Assembly (NCBI RefSeq): GCF_002879615.1
Contig: NZ_PNRF01000002.1
Span: 1-64,000, forward strand
Length of the DNA stretch: 64,000 nt
Source of the DNA: Billgrantia endophytica
GTDB lineage: Bacteria; Pseudomonadota; Gammaproteobacteria; Pseudomonadales; Halomonadaceae
Direction of reading: 5' to 3'
This document shows, one piece after another, positions 1 through 8,263 of the stretch (its first letter is position 1; each line of letters starts with the position of its first letter). Below the pieces are notes generated by a model that saw only the letters and a list, made by a program, of their open reading frames with translations, searched no databases and was not told the DNA's origin. Made by a program: the position numbers and the translations under genes.

Positions 1-1333
1 AGTAGCCGAGCATGATCGATGGCAGTCCGGTGATGAGCCAGGGGAAGAAGGCCATCAGCACACAGGCCAGCAGGATCAGGGCGACGAACGGCACCACCGC
101 CTTGTAGAGATCGACGATCTCGACCCCCTTGGGTGACACCCCTTTCATGTAAAAAAGCGCGTAACCGAACGGTGGCGTGAGGAAGGAGGTCTGCAGCACG
201 ACCGCCACCATCACCACGAACCACAGCACGTCGATACCCATCTGGTTGATGATCGGCAGCATGATCGGGAAGCTCAGCAGCACGATACCGGTCCAGTCGA
301 GGAACATTCCCAGCACGAACACCAGCGCGAACATGAAAATCAGGGCGCCAATCGTGCCGCCCGGCATGGCCATGACCAGATCGTTGATCACGGTCATGCC
401 GCCGCCACGGGAGAAGACCCCGGTGAAGGCGGTGGCGCCGACCAGTACCAGCATCACCATGGTGGTGGTCTTGCTGGCGTCGATCATCGTGCGAAAGCAG
501 GTGCCGATCCTGCGATCACCGAAGATCATGAACAGGAGGAAGGCGATCAGCACGCCGATGGCCGAGGCCTCGGTGGCGGTGGCGATGCCGGTGAACAGTG
601 CGCCGAGCACGCCGAGAATCAGCGACATGGGCGGCAGCACGTACTTCACCAGCATCATCATCAGTTGGCCGGTAGAGTACTCGGCGCGCTCTTCGACCGC
701 CACCGGCGGTCCGTAGGAGGGCTTGAGGTGGCAGATCACCAGGACGTAGAGCGCATACATGGCCCCCAGCAGCAGGCCCGGCACCAACGCGCCGGCAAAC
801 AGCGCGCCCACCGACACCGGCGAGTAGCTGGCCATCAGGATCAGCATGATACTTGGCGGAATCAGGATACCCAGGCAGCCGCTGGCCATGATCACCCCGG
901 TGCTGAGCTCCTTGTTGTAGCCATACTTGAGCATCGGCACCAGCGCGATCATGCCCATCACGGCAATGGAGGCGCCGACGATGCCGGTGGTGGCGGCCAG
1001 CAGCACCGAGACGATGACCACGGTCAGTGCCAGGCCGCCGCGCAGTTGCGCCAGCAGCAGGCGCATCACCTCGAACATCTTCTCGGTGACCCCGGAATCA
1101 TTGAGGAATCTCGCCATCAACACGAAGAGCGGAATGGCCACCAGCACATAGTTGTCCATGGCGTTGCCATAGATATTGTTGATGATGGTGCCGAGCACCC
1201 GCGGGCCGGGGCCGAGGTAGGCACCCATCACCGCGACGCCGCCGAGCACGAAGGCCAGCGGATGGCCCATGAACAGGCCGACCAGCAGGCCGCCGAACAT
1301 GAACAGGGTAAGCAGTTCCGGACTCAGGCTCAT
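1..1333 (-). CDS. TRAP transporter large permease (DctM family), 3' end cut by window
   Basis: This is the large membrane subunit of a TRAP transporter, which drives uptake of an organic acid with an ion gradient using a periplasmic binding protein. About 444 codons are visible and the C-terminus lies beyond base 1. The protein begins MSLSPELLTLFMFGG and is almost wholly hydrophobic, with the family's repeated helices and loops such as GILIPPSIMLILMASYSP and TPPFGYALFYMKG. The ATG at 1333 overlaps the small-permease stop codon in an ATGA arrangement, so the two are translationally coupled. It is the last visible gene of the minus-strand operon that starts near 4766. The family is clear; the substrate is unknown and can only be guessed from the neighbouring enzymes. 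Confidence 0.93.
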   Translation of the reverse strand, partial: MSLSPELLTLFMFGGLLVGLFMGHPLAFVLGGVAVMGAYLGPGPRVLGTIINNIYGNAMDNYVLVAIPLFVLMARFLNDSGVTEKMFEVMRLLLAQLRGGLALTVVIVSVLLAATTGIVGASIAVMGMIALVPMLKYGYNKELSTGVIMASGCLGILIPPSIMLILMASYSPVSVGALFAGALVPGLLLGAMYALYVLVICHLKPSYGPPVAVEERAEYSTGQLMMMLVKYVLPPMSLILGVLGALFTGIATATEASAIGVLIAFLLFMIFGDRRIGTCFRTMIDASKTTTMVMLVLVGATAFTGVFSRGGGMTVINDLVMAMPGGTIGALIFMFALVFVLGMFLDWTGIVLLSFPIMLPIINQMGIDVLWFVVMVAVVLQTSFLTPPFGYALFYMKGVSPKGVEIVDLYKAVVPFVALILLACVLMAFFPWLITGLPSIMLGY

Positions 1334-1833
1334 GCTGGTTTCTCCTCACGCAGCACCTGGATGGCGCGGATGACGATGGCGATGGCCTGTAGCAGGAGGG
1401 TCACGGCAGCGACGACGATCACGCCCTTGATGGGTGCGACCGGGATCGACACCATCCCGTAGGTGGTCTCGCCGCGGGTGAAGGCGCGCATGAAGAAGCT
1501 CCAGCCGAAGGTCAGCAGCATCCAGATGAACGGCACGAAGAAGATCAGATAGGCGAGGATTTCGATGACGGCCTGCTTCTTGCGCGACAGCAGGCGCTTG
1601 AGCACGTCGACCTCGACGTGGGCGTGGTGGCGTAGCCCGTAGGCGGCCATCAGCATGAAATGGGCACCGAAGAGCATCTTGGTGATATCGAAGGCCCAAT
1701 CGCTGGGACGGCCGACGAAGAAACGCAGTGCAATATCGTACAACACCACGAGGGTGATCACGGCAATCAGGGGGGCAATGAGACGGCCGAATCCCTCGTT
1801 GAGGGCATCAATTGCCTTGGCAATGGCATTCAT
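1330..1833 (-). CDS. TRAP transporter small permease (DctQ family)
   Basis: The 167-residue protein is the small four-helix membrane subunit that pairs with the large permease downstream. Hydrophobic segments lie at about residues 18-36, 48-66, 88-110 and 132-155, and the loop FFVGRPSDWAFDITKMLFG is typical of DctQ. Length is normal for the family. The start has a GGAGA ribosome-binding site a few bases upstream. It lies 63 bp after the binding-protein gene, with a strong hairpin in that gap, and overlaps the large permease by 4 bp. It is an integral inner-membrane protein with no catalytic role. Confidence 0.92.
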   Translation of the reverse strand: MNAIAKAIDALNEGFGRLIAPLIAVITLVVLYDIALRFFVGRPSDWAFDITKMLFGAHFMLMAAYGLRHHAHVEVDVLKRLLSRKKQAVIEILAYLIFFVPFIWMLLTFGWSFFMRAFTRGETTYGMVSIPVAPIKGVIVVAAVTLLLQAIAIVIRAIQVLREEKPA

Positions 1834-1857
1834 GGATCAGTCTCCGACGTCGGAACG

Positions 1858-1887
1858 AAGCCACCCCGGACAGAGCCGGGGCGGCTT
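1858..1887 (-). other. Hairpin between TRAP binding-protein and small-permease genes
   Basis: The arms AAGCCaCCCCGG and CCGGGGcGGCTT pair over 12 positions with one mismatch around a 6-nt loop. No T-run follows on the minus strand, so it is not a classical terminator. Such hairpins after a binding-protein gene often stabilise its mRNA and lower permease expression; that role here is inferred. Confidence 0.6.
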
Positions 1888-1896
1888 GGATGTGCC

Positions 1897-3003
1897 TTAC
1901 AGGCAGGCTTCAATCTCTTCCAACGAGGGGAGGTCATCTGTGACACGACTCATGTTATAGGGTACAGAGACATCGCGCCAAACCGCATACTCTTCGACGT
2001 ACGCGATCATGGAATGGATAACCTTGGCATAGGTGGGGTCTTCACAGGCGCCACGCAAGAACACCTCATTGGCGACCTTCTGGATATTCTCGAGATCTTC
2101 ATCTGAATACCGGTTAATGACTACGCCAGACTCTATGAACTTAGCGGTTGCTTCGGTGGACTCCATCTCTGAGCGAGACAGCGACCAGGCCAAGTTGGCC
2201 TCGGCAGCGATCTTCAGCTTCTCCTGGGTCTCTTCGGAGAGGGCATCCCAGGCGTCTTTGTTGATCATCACGCCCACCACGCTGGCAGACTGGTGCCAGC
2301 CCGGCACGGTCCAGTGCTCCACCACCTCGTCAAAGCCAGCGCTGTAGTTGACCCCGGGGGTAGAGAACTCAGCAGCATCGACCACGCCGCGCTCGATCGC
2401 CTGGTAAACTTCGCCACCGGCTAGCGTGACTTGCGAGCCGCCCAATTGCTCCAGTACCCGACCTTGGTCCCGCCCGGAGATGCGCAGTCGCTTGCCGTCC
2501 AGGTCTGTCAGGCTCTTGATCTCGGTACGCCCCATGAAGCCCGCCTCGTTATTGACGACGCCATGGGGCAAATACACCATGCCAAATCGTCCATAGACTT
2601 CCTGGTAGAGCTCGAACCCACCACGCTCCTGAATCCAGTTGAGGTAATCGACCGCAGTGAACAGGCTCAGGGTGGTCCCCAGTAGAGAAAATGCGGAGCT
2701 GTTGCCGGCCCAGTAGACTGGGGAGTCACCGGCAGCCTCGATGCCGCCAGTTTCAATAGCGTCGAACACCTCGGTGCTGGGCATTAACGTACCACCAGCA
2801 CGGAAGTTGATTTGCAGCTCATCCTTGGTCAGCTTATTGACGGTCTCTGCCCAGCGGCGATCGATTTCGACGAGGGAGATGTTATCAGGCCAGGTAGAGG
2901 TCATGGTCCAGGTCTCTTGGGCCATGGCTGGCGAGCTGATGCCTCCCAGGGCGGCAAGAGAAATGGCGATTCCACCAGAAAGCATTTTTAAGTTGTAAGA
3001 CAT
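1897..3003 (-). CDS. TRAP transporter periplasmic substrate-binding protein (DctP family)
   Basis: This 368-residue exported protein captures the TRAP substrate in the periplasm. The chosen start (MSYNLKMLSGG) follows an AGGAG site and gives a good signal peptide ending PAMAQ at about residue 29; an upstream in-frame Met at 3135 gives an implausible leader. The mature part begins ETWTMTSTWP and contains the conserved segment LDGKRLRISG, whose Arg lies where TRAP binding proteins hold the ligand carboxylate. Length suits the 7TMR-DISM/DctP group that binds 2-oxo or hydroxy acids. It lies 118 bp after the PEP-mutase-like gene on the same strand, and hairpins flank it on both sides. Confidence 0.93.
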   Translation of the reverse strand: MSYNLKMLSGGIAISLAALGGISSPAMAQETWTMTSTWPDNISLVEIDRRWAETVNKLTKDELQINFRAGGTLMPSTEVFDAIETGGIEAAGDSPVYWAGNSSAFSLLGTTLSLFTAVDYLNWIQERGGFELYQEVYGRFGMVYLPHGVVNNEAGFMGRTEIKSLTDLDGKRLRISGRDQGRVLEQLGGSQVTLAGGEVYQAIERGVVDAAEFSTPGVNYSAGFDEVVEHWTVPGWHQSASVVGVMINKDAWDALSEETQEKLKIAAEANLAWSLSRSEMESTEATAKFIESGVVINRYSDEDLENIQKVANEVFLRGACEDPTYAKVIHSMIAYVEEYAVWRDVSVPYNMSRVTDDLPSLEEIEACL

Positions 3004-3064
3004 GGCGATGACTCCTATTGCAGCTGTTCTAGTAATTAAGCGGGTGTAATCTTTCTTGTAAGCA

Positions 3065-3100
3065 CCCACGCACGCAGATCGGTCACTACCAGTGCGTGGG
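3065..3100 (-). other. Intergenic hairpin upstream of the TRAP binding-protein gene
   Basis: Perfect 9-bp arms CCCACGCAC and GTGCGTGGG enclose an 18-nt loop between the PEP-mutase-like gene and dctP. There is no T-tract. It may be an RNA processing or partial termination point that sets separate levels for enzyme and transporter mRNA; this is inference. Confidence 0.5.
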
Positions 3101-3121
3101 ATGACGCACCATCTGGCAACG

Positions 3122-3982
3122 CTATATGGCACCAAATCGTTGCAGATTCTCTTCGAATCTCTCGTAGGAGATGGTCTTGTTAATCAAGCCTTCATCAAAG
3201 CAGAACTCATGTAGCTTGGTCGCGTCCTGATGCTGATAAAACTCTTCACACACCTTCTTGACCGCCTTGAAAGCAGCGAAAATAGTCAGGGGCCAATATA
3301 TGGACATGTTCGCGCCTGCGGTCGCTTCATCGGCCACTGAATCCTGAAAGTCGACGCTGGTTACAATCAATGGGCCGTTAATCTTCTTCCTGAATTCAGC
3401 CAATGAAGCGACCGAGCCCTTGAAAGGAATAAAGCCCGCATCGGCACCTGCCTCTAAATAGGCATTGATGCGAGAAATCGCTTCTTCGGGATCGTTCTTG
3501 AGATAGATGGCATCAGTGCGTGCAAAGATAAGAAAGTTGGGATCTTTGCGCGCGTCGACGCACGCCTTGATGCGTTGGCACATGACGGGCGTGTCGAGGA
3601 GTACAGGCGTGTGTTCGGTATGCTTGCCAAACACGGTATCTTCGATATGTATGGCTGAAACACCGGCTGACTCAAACTCGTGCACGGTGCGCCAGATATT
3701 GGCCGCGTGATACCACCCCGTGTCGGCGTCACAAACCAGGGGAAGGTTCGTCTCCTTGGCGATCTCCCGAGCCAGACCAAGAAGATCATGCATTTGCACA
3801 AGCCCTACATCGGGAAGCCCATAAGCACTCGCGCCTGTCACGAAACTACCGGTATAGAGCACAGGGAAGCCCGTCTGCTCAATTATCTTCGCACTAAGCA
3901 GGTCATAGGCACCCATCAGCGGCGTACAGCCTGTCTCATCCAGCAGTTCGCGCAAGCGAACCCGCTTTTCGTACATATCCAT
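3122..3982 (-). CDS. PEP mutase/isocitrate lyase superfamily protein
   Basis: The 286-residue protein has the alpha/beta-barrel of the isocitrate lyase/PEP mutase superfamily, whose members split or decarboxylate 2- or 3-substituted oxaloacetate or malate derivatives using Mg2+. Visible signatures are the N-terminal LMGAYDLLSAKIIEQTGF, the metal segment VCDADTGWY, AIHIEDTVFGKHTEH and FLIFARTDAI. In the lyases the gating loop is K-x-C-G-H; here it reads GKHTEH and lacks the catalytic Cys, which argues against a classical (methyl)isocitrate lyase and fits a decarboxylase or hydrolase branch. It sits between an SDR and the TRAP genes, so it probably acts on the imported acid or a derivative. The exact reaction is unknown. 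Confidence 0.85.
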   Translation of the reverse strand: MDMYEKRVRLRELLDETGCTPLMGAYDLLSAKIIEQTGFPVLYTGSFVTGASAYGLPDVGLVQMHDLLGLAREIAKETNLPLVCDADTGWYHAANIWRTVHEFESAGVSAIHIEDTVFGKHTEHTPVLLDTPVMCQRIKACVDARKDPNFLIFARTDAIYLKNDPEEAISRINAYLEAGADAGFIPFKGSVASLAEFRKKINGPLIVTSVDFQDSVADEATAGANMSIYWPLTIFAAFKAVKKVCEEFYQHQDATKLHEFCFDEGLINKTISYERFEENLQRFGAI

Positions 3983-4004
3983 ACTTGTTCTCTTTGCTTT
4001 TGTG

Positions 4005-4766
4005 TCAGCGCATAGCTATGCCGCCATTGACATCGAGGGTGGAGCCCGTCACGTAGCGAGCATCATCGCTCGCCAGGTAAAGGGCAGCTGCAGCGATATC
4101 TGAGACATCGCCGTAACGTTCAAGGGGAATGCTTTTCTTGACCTCAGGCGAGTACTGCAAAATCTCGGTCATGTTCGTTTGAATCGCCCCTGGCGCGATC
4201 GCGTTGACCGTGACATTAAATGCCCCGAGTTGGCGTGCAACCGCCTTGGTCAAACACAAGACGCCTGCCTTGGCCACCGAATAGGTTACCTCCGAGGCAA
4301 CGCCGCCTACCTGTCCCGCTACCGAGGCCATGTAAATAATGCGTCCGCTACGATTGGCTTTTGCATGGGGAATAAACGCCGTCGTGGCGTGAATACAGCT
4401 CATCAAGTTGATATCAATGACTTGTTGCCACTGGTCGGGGAAGATATCCTCAATCGGACAGGCGGGTCTGACGATTCCTGCATTGCAAACCAGAATATCG
4501 AGCCGGCCAAACGTCGCAATGGCCTCGTTGACCATGCGGGTATTATCTTCGGCTGAAGCGATATCGACGTGGGTGGGAAGTGTGGTTACACCGAAGCGTG
4601 TCGAAATGTCGGTCGCTACCCGCTTGACTCCTTCTACATCGATGTCTGCCAGGACGACATTGGCACCTTCTTTTGCAAAACGCTCAGCGATCGCAAAGCC
4701 GATGCCCTTAGCAGAGCCCGTTACGACTGCTGTTTGACCGTCCAGTTTTCGTATTGGCTTATTCAT
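4005..4766 (-). CDS. SDR family NAD(P)-dependent oxidoreductase
   Basis: This 253-residue classical short-chain dehydrogenase begins MNKPIRKLDGQTAVVTG after an AAAGGATGG site; a longer in-frame start at 4814 lacks such a site. The cofactor motif TGSAKGIG, the LVCNAG structural motif, the Ser region MASVAG and the catalytic YSVAK are all present, and the C-terminus ends with the usual VTGSTLDVNGG. An acidic residue after beta-2 (DIDVEG) suggests NAD preference. It is the first gene of the operon with the PEP-mutase-like enzyme (22 bp away) and the TRAP transporter. It probably oxidises a hydroxy acid or reduces its keto form. Confidence 0.9.
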   Translation of the reverse strand: MNKPIRKLDGQTAVVTGSAKGIGFAIAERFAKEGANVVLADIDVEGVKRVATDISTRFGVTTLPTHVDIASAEDNTRMVNEAIATFGRLDILVCNAGIVRPACPIEDIFPDQWQQVIDINLMSCIHATTAFIPHAKANRSGRIIYMASVAGQVGGVASEVTYSVAKAGVLCLTKAVARQLGAFNVTVNAIAPGAIQTNMTEILQYSPEVKKSIPLERYGDVSDIAAAALYLASDDARYVTGSTLDVNGGIAMR

Positions 4767-5219
4767 GGAACTGCCATCCTTTAATGTGCTGAAGCAAAAC
4801 GCTTGGAGGTCCATCCCTCATTTTGTCTCGATACCCCGATGACTAATAACGATCGCTAGTATTTATCGCATTATTCTTATATTCATGCCTTTCACATCGC
4901 TTCATTCCTTACTATATCCGGTTAAGCGTGCTCGCAGATGGTACAATTGCGGACAATTTTTTAGATACTGTACCCGTATCGAATATGGTACGATCAAGAA
5001 AGTGCTCATCTACGACAGCCAGGCCATGCGCGACTTCATCGGTATCGACCTGGCCATCGAAAGCGTGCCGGACGCCACCACCCTGCTGGCAGTCGGGTTA
5101 CCGGCTGCCAGGGGAGATAGCCGACCTGAGGTGACCAGAAAGCAACCGCTGACGCGACGAATATGCAGCGCTGTCGCTTCAGCCACTCAGAAACGAATTG
5201 ATCAACGATTCCTTAATGC
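4767..5219. promoter_or_regulatory. Divergent promoter region with candidate MocR half-sites
   Basis: This 453-bp gap separates the minus-strand operon from the MocR gene. ATGGTAC occurs as a direct repeat at 4938-4944 and 4985-4991, 47 bp apart, with the related ACTGTACC at 4967-4974 between them. MocR regulators usually bind widely spaced direct repeats, so these are candidate operators. The right part holds an IS5 scrap (separate entry). No intact gene is seen. Confidence 0.45.
5005..5088 (+). pseudogene. IS5-family transposase fragment
   Basis: About 28 codons read LIYDSQAMRDFIGIDL followed by VPDATTLL, a conserved N-terminal stretch of IS5-group transposases (DS-x-A-M-R-F-GIDL, then PDATTLL). 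No start, inverted repeat or catalytic DDE part remains, so it is a scar between the putative operators and the MocR start. The open frame continues to 5277 but that part does not look like transposase. Confidence 0.7.
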
Positions 5220-6581
5220 ATGCAAAGTTCCGATTCGAAGATTGAACGTATTATTGACGGGGTGCTGGCGCGAATGAGCAACGGCACCCTGCGTGCCGGC
5301 GACCGTTTGCGCTCGATCCGTGAAGAAGCGACGGTCATGAACGTGTCCAAGAACACGGTGGTCGAAGCGTATCTTCGCCTCGTGGCTCGAGGTGTGCTAA
5401 TTGCCCGTCCGGGGTCGGGGTACTACGTGTCTCGCACGTCGGCACGAAAGAAAGGTCCCGCGCTTCCTGCGATCCTTGGTGCCAGGCCCGTTGAACTGCT
5501 CACCGAGCAGCTCGAGCGACGCTTACCTATCCGACCCGGTGATGGCCGGCTACCCCCCGACTGGTTGGAGTCCCCCGAGATGCGGCGCCCCCTTTCGGTG
5601 ATGCGGATGAGTGCCGATGATACGTACAACACGGCCTGGGGTTTTTTGCCGCTACGCGAGCGTCTGTGCGGCACCCTCGCCGAACGTGGCATTCAGTGCC
5701 AGCCCGGCCAGGTGCTCACAACGTACGGCGGGAACCACGGCATGGATCTGGTGATACGCTGCTATATCAGACCTGGAGACGCTGTGCTGGTTGATGATCC
5801 CGGTTATTACCCGCTTTTCTGGAAACTCGGTGGGGCGGGGGCACGTATCGTGGGTATCCGTCGCCATCATGACGGACCGGATCTTGAGGATCTTAGCGAA
5901 AAAGCGCGTCTTACCGGCGCCCGGCTTTTCTTCACTCAATCTCTTGCGCATAACCCCACCGGTGGCTCAATCACGCAGGGCACTGCGTATGGCGTCATGA
6001 AAGTTGCTGAAGAGCATGACATGCTCATCGTTGAAGACGATCCCTTTGCTGACATCCTTCCTTACACCGCACCCCGACTGGCGGCTTTGGATCAGCTCAA
6101 TCGGGTCATTTATATCGGCTCCTTCTCGAAAACACTGCCGGGTAGTGTCAGAATCGGATACATCGCCGCGGCACCAGAGCTGGCGCAGGAGCTGAATGAA
6201 ATGAAGGTGATCTCCATCATTTCCACATCAGCCCAAAACGAGCGTCTGGTTCACTCCCTGATTGAGGGAGCCCACTACCTAAAATACCTTCGCCGCTTGC
6301 ATGACCGCATCCATGAAGCAACGGCCCAGACCGTGCACGGACTTGAAAACGTCGGCTTCAGCGTGCCGCGCCCACTGAGTGGGGGATTCTATGTCTGGAT
6401 ACCCCTCACCCCTACGATGCAAGAAAGGGATCTTGTCACCGAGGCCGCTCAGGAAGGTATTTTCATCGCGCCGTCTGTCGCCTTTTCCACTTCAGACTCG
6501 CCAGCATTAGGAATGCGAGTAAATATCGCACACGGTAGCGATCCTCGCTTTCTCGAATGGTTAGCAAGGATCGCTCATTGA
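5220..6581 (+). CDS. MocR-type GntR/aminotransferase-fold transcriptional regulator
   Basis: The 453-residue protein joins an N-terminal GntR winged helix (about residues 5-70, with SIREEATVMNVSKNTVVEAY and the wing RPGSGYYVS) to a fold-type I aminotransferase domain from about residue 100. The PLP lysine lies in YIGSFSKTLPGSVRIGY, and the Asp of VEDDPFADI would hold the pyridine nitrogen. Members bind PLP or its aldimines and control nearby amino-acid, vitamin or acid metabolism. It is transcribed away from the SDR-TRAP operon and probably regulates it and itself. No strong ribosome-binding site precedes the ATG, so the start is moderately certain. Confidence 0.9.
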   Translation: MQSSDSKIERIIDGVLARMSNGTLRAGDRLRSIREEATVMNVSKNTVVEAYLRLVARGVLIARPGSGYYVSRTSARKKGPALPAILGARPVELLTEQLERRLPIRPGDGRLPPDWLESPEMRRPLSVMRMSADDTYNTAWGFLPLRERLCGTLAERGIQCQPGQVLTTYGGNHGMDLVIRCYIRPGDAVLVDDPGYYPLFWKLGGAGARIVGIRRHHDGPDLEDLSEKARLTGARLFFTQSLAHNPTGGSITQGTAYGVMKVAEEHDMLIVEDDPFADILPYTAPRLAALDQLNRVIYIGSFSKTLPGSVRIGYIAAAPELAQELNEMKVISIISTSAQNERLVHSLIEGAHYLKYLRRLHDRIHEATAQTVHGLENVGFSVPRPLSGGFYVWIPLTPTMQERDLVTEAAQEGIFIAPSVAFSTSDSPALGMRVNIAHGSDPRFLEWLARIAH

Positions 6582-6637
6582 TTCTGCATGAGATGCGTCA
6601 ATTTTTTCGGAGACATTTTGACCTTCCCTCTGGTTTA

Positions 6638-6914
6638 GGGAAACACTGCATAAGAACTCCTTTCAAAACCCTTGAAGTAGTACGTCATAACCGCCAGCCT
6701 GATGGATATGGCAAAGAAGATCGTATCCGATGAGTTCTGGGCAATCGTCGAACCGCCATTGCCACTGGAGCCCCTCAAGCCCAAGGGAGGGCACGGGTTT
6801 CCAACCGTGCTGCCTTGACCGGTATCCTGTTCGTCCTTAAGTCTGGTATCCCATGGGAGATGCTGCTCCAGGAGATGGGCTGTGGCTCCGGTGTCACCTA
6901 CTGGAGACGGCTAC
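6638..6914 (+). pseudogene. Degenerate IS5-family transposase, 5' part with frameshift
   Basis: An ATG at 6702 opens IVSDEFWAIVEPPLP then LKPKGG, the N-terminus of an IS5-type transposase. The frame breaks near 6799-6815 and resumes in another frame as NRAALTGILFVLKSGIPWEM then GSGVTYWRRLQ. A possible left inverted repeat (GGGAAACACTGCATAA) lies at 6638. The copy stops at about 6914 where an IS3 remnant on the other strand begins, so it has lost its catalytic part. Confidence 0.8.
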
Positions 6915-7058
6915 AGAATATCCCTGATCGATCACCAGGCTCACCGCATCCGCCTTGAAGTCATCGGAAAACCGACGTCGAGTCTTCTTGGTCATGAACA
7001 CCTCCATTGCCTCCATTATGAGGCTTATCGGGATGTCCGCTCCAATTGGACCACTTCA
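6912..7058 (-). pseudogene. IS3-family OrfA N-terminal fragment with terminal end
   Basis: On the minus strand an ATG at 6995 starts MTKKTRRRFSDDFKADAVSL followed by VIDQGYSVA, the typical start of the IS3-family OrfA helix-turn-helix protein. Upstream, the sequence reaches a terminus TGAAGTGG at 7058, which looks like the element's inverted-repeat end. The gene is cut after about 28 codons at the junction with the IS5 remnant. The element end lies 12 bp beyond the beta-lactamase stop. Confidence 0.78.
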
Positions 7059-7069
7059 TAGCATGACAA

Positions 7070-8002
7070 TCACGGTGTGGCCCGCACCGTTTTGGCCAGT
7101 GCTCTACCGATAGTGGCTATTGCCTCATTGCGCTGTTCCATCGATGCCTCGGTCTGTGTGATGTAAATCGCAGCAATAAGTGGGGCTCGCTCCGGAGGCC
7201 AGACGATCGCAACGACTCCTCGTGAACCATGGCCCCCAGCTCCTGTCCTGTCGCCTATGTGCCAATCGTCAGGAATACCTGCTCGCAGCAGCGGCTCCCC
7301 GACCTCATTACCCACCAACCATTCCGTCAATGTCGCTTTCGCAGACGGCGACAGCGCGTCGCCCAGGAGCAGCCTCTGCAACGAATTCGCCATTGCCGCA
7401 GGCGTGGTGGTGTCACGCAGATCACCGGGTGTGGCTTCGTTGAGTTCAGTCTCCCAGCGATCCAGTCGCGTCACCTCATCGCCGATGGAGCGTAGGAACG
7501 CTGTGACCGCGTCGGGCCCGCCAAGCGCCTCCAGCACCTTGTTGGCAGCGGTGTTGTCGCTGGTCCGCATGGTAGCCGCGCAAAGCGCGTCAAGGCTTAC
7601 CTCCTGGCCCAGCCATCCTTCGGTGACCGGAGAATAGGTGACAAGATCTGACTGGACGATCGGCACCAGCCGATTTCTATTCTCGTAGCCGGCATCACTC
7701 CGCGCAAGAAGCGCCCCACATGCCAGAACCTTGAACGTGCTGGCCATGGGGAACCGTTCATCGGCGTTGTATAGCCAGCTCGCACCGCTTCCAGTATCGT
7801 AGATTGCCAGACCAACACGAGCATCGAGCCGCGCCTCAGTCTGTCGAGCCGCATCAAAAATCAGATTTTCTGCGGCTCCGGCCAACTGTGATTGGGTGGC
7901 ACAGAGAAGAGAAAACAGCGCCGCAAGCATATGCGCCACCCTGATTTCCTTTCGCCGCCAGGCAATGCTGCCTGGTTTTCGGATCCAGAACCATGTTGTC
8001 AT
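7070..8002 (-). CDS. bla: Class A beta-lactamase, RTG (carbenicillinase-like) type
   Basis: This is a periplasmic serine beta-lactamase. The key motifs are S70-x-x-K as MASTFK, S130-D-N as TSDNTAANK, the omega-loop Glu166 in WETELNEATPGD, and the 234-236 triad as DRTGAGGHGSRG. Arg in place of Lys234 gives RTG, as in the CARB/PSE carbenicillinase branch, so penicillin-type substrates are likely. The start is uncertain: 8002 has an AAGGTG site and supplies basic residues before the hydrophobic stretch MLAALFSLLCATQSQLAGA; 7930 gives a shorter leader, and the frame opens at 8113. An IS3 end lies just beyond the stop. No regulator such as AmpR is adjacent. Confidence 0.9.
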   Translation of the reverse strand: MTTWFWIRKPGSIAWRRKEIRVAHMLAALFSLLCATQSQLAGAAENLIFDAARQTEARLDARVGLAIYDTGSGASWLYNADERFPMASTFKVLACGALLARSDAGYENRNRLVPIVQSDLVTYSPVTEGWLGQEVSLDALCAATMRTSDNTAANKVLEALGGPDAVTAFLRSIGDEVTRLDRWETELNEATPGDLRDTTTPAAMANSLQRLLLGDALSPSAKATLTEWLVGNEVGEPLLRAGIPDDWHIGDRTGAGGHGSRGVVAIVWPPERAPLIAAIYITQTEASMEQRNEAIATIGRALAKTVRATP

Positions 8003-8263
8003 CAGACACACCTTGCGCATTTCGATGAAAGTAAGGCGATTCTGCAAGCAATATAAAAGGCAAGCAACATGCGTAATTCTCACCCTCTGTTGTGCTAGTA
8101 GCTGGCCCGGCACCGGGCACTGCGATCGCCGCCTGATAAGCGCGAGCCAGACAGCCGATGCCTAGCGATCGACATCAACGCTATCGCCATGATGGCGCCT
8201 CCCACCCGGTATCCCGGTTGGCATCACGTCACAATCCCGACTACGCCTACGTTATTCCATCGC

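Noticed and set aside
665-1462. 265-aa plus-strand open frame rich in His and Gln
   Set aside because: It is antisense to the TRAP permease genes, whose identity and ATGA coupling are clear.
4885-5277. 130-aa plus-strand frame as a real gene
   Set aside because: Only about 28 codons resemble IS5 transposase. The rest has no homology and overlaps the MocR start in another frame.
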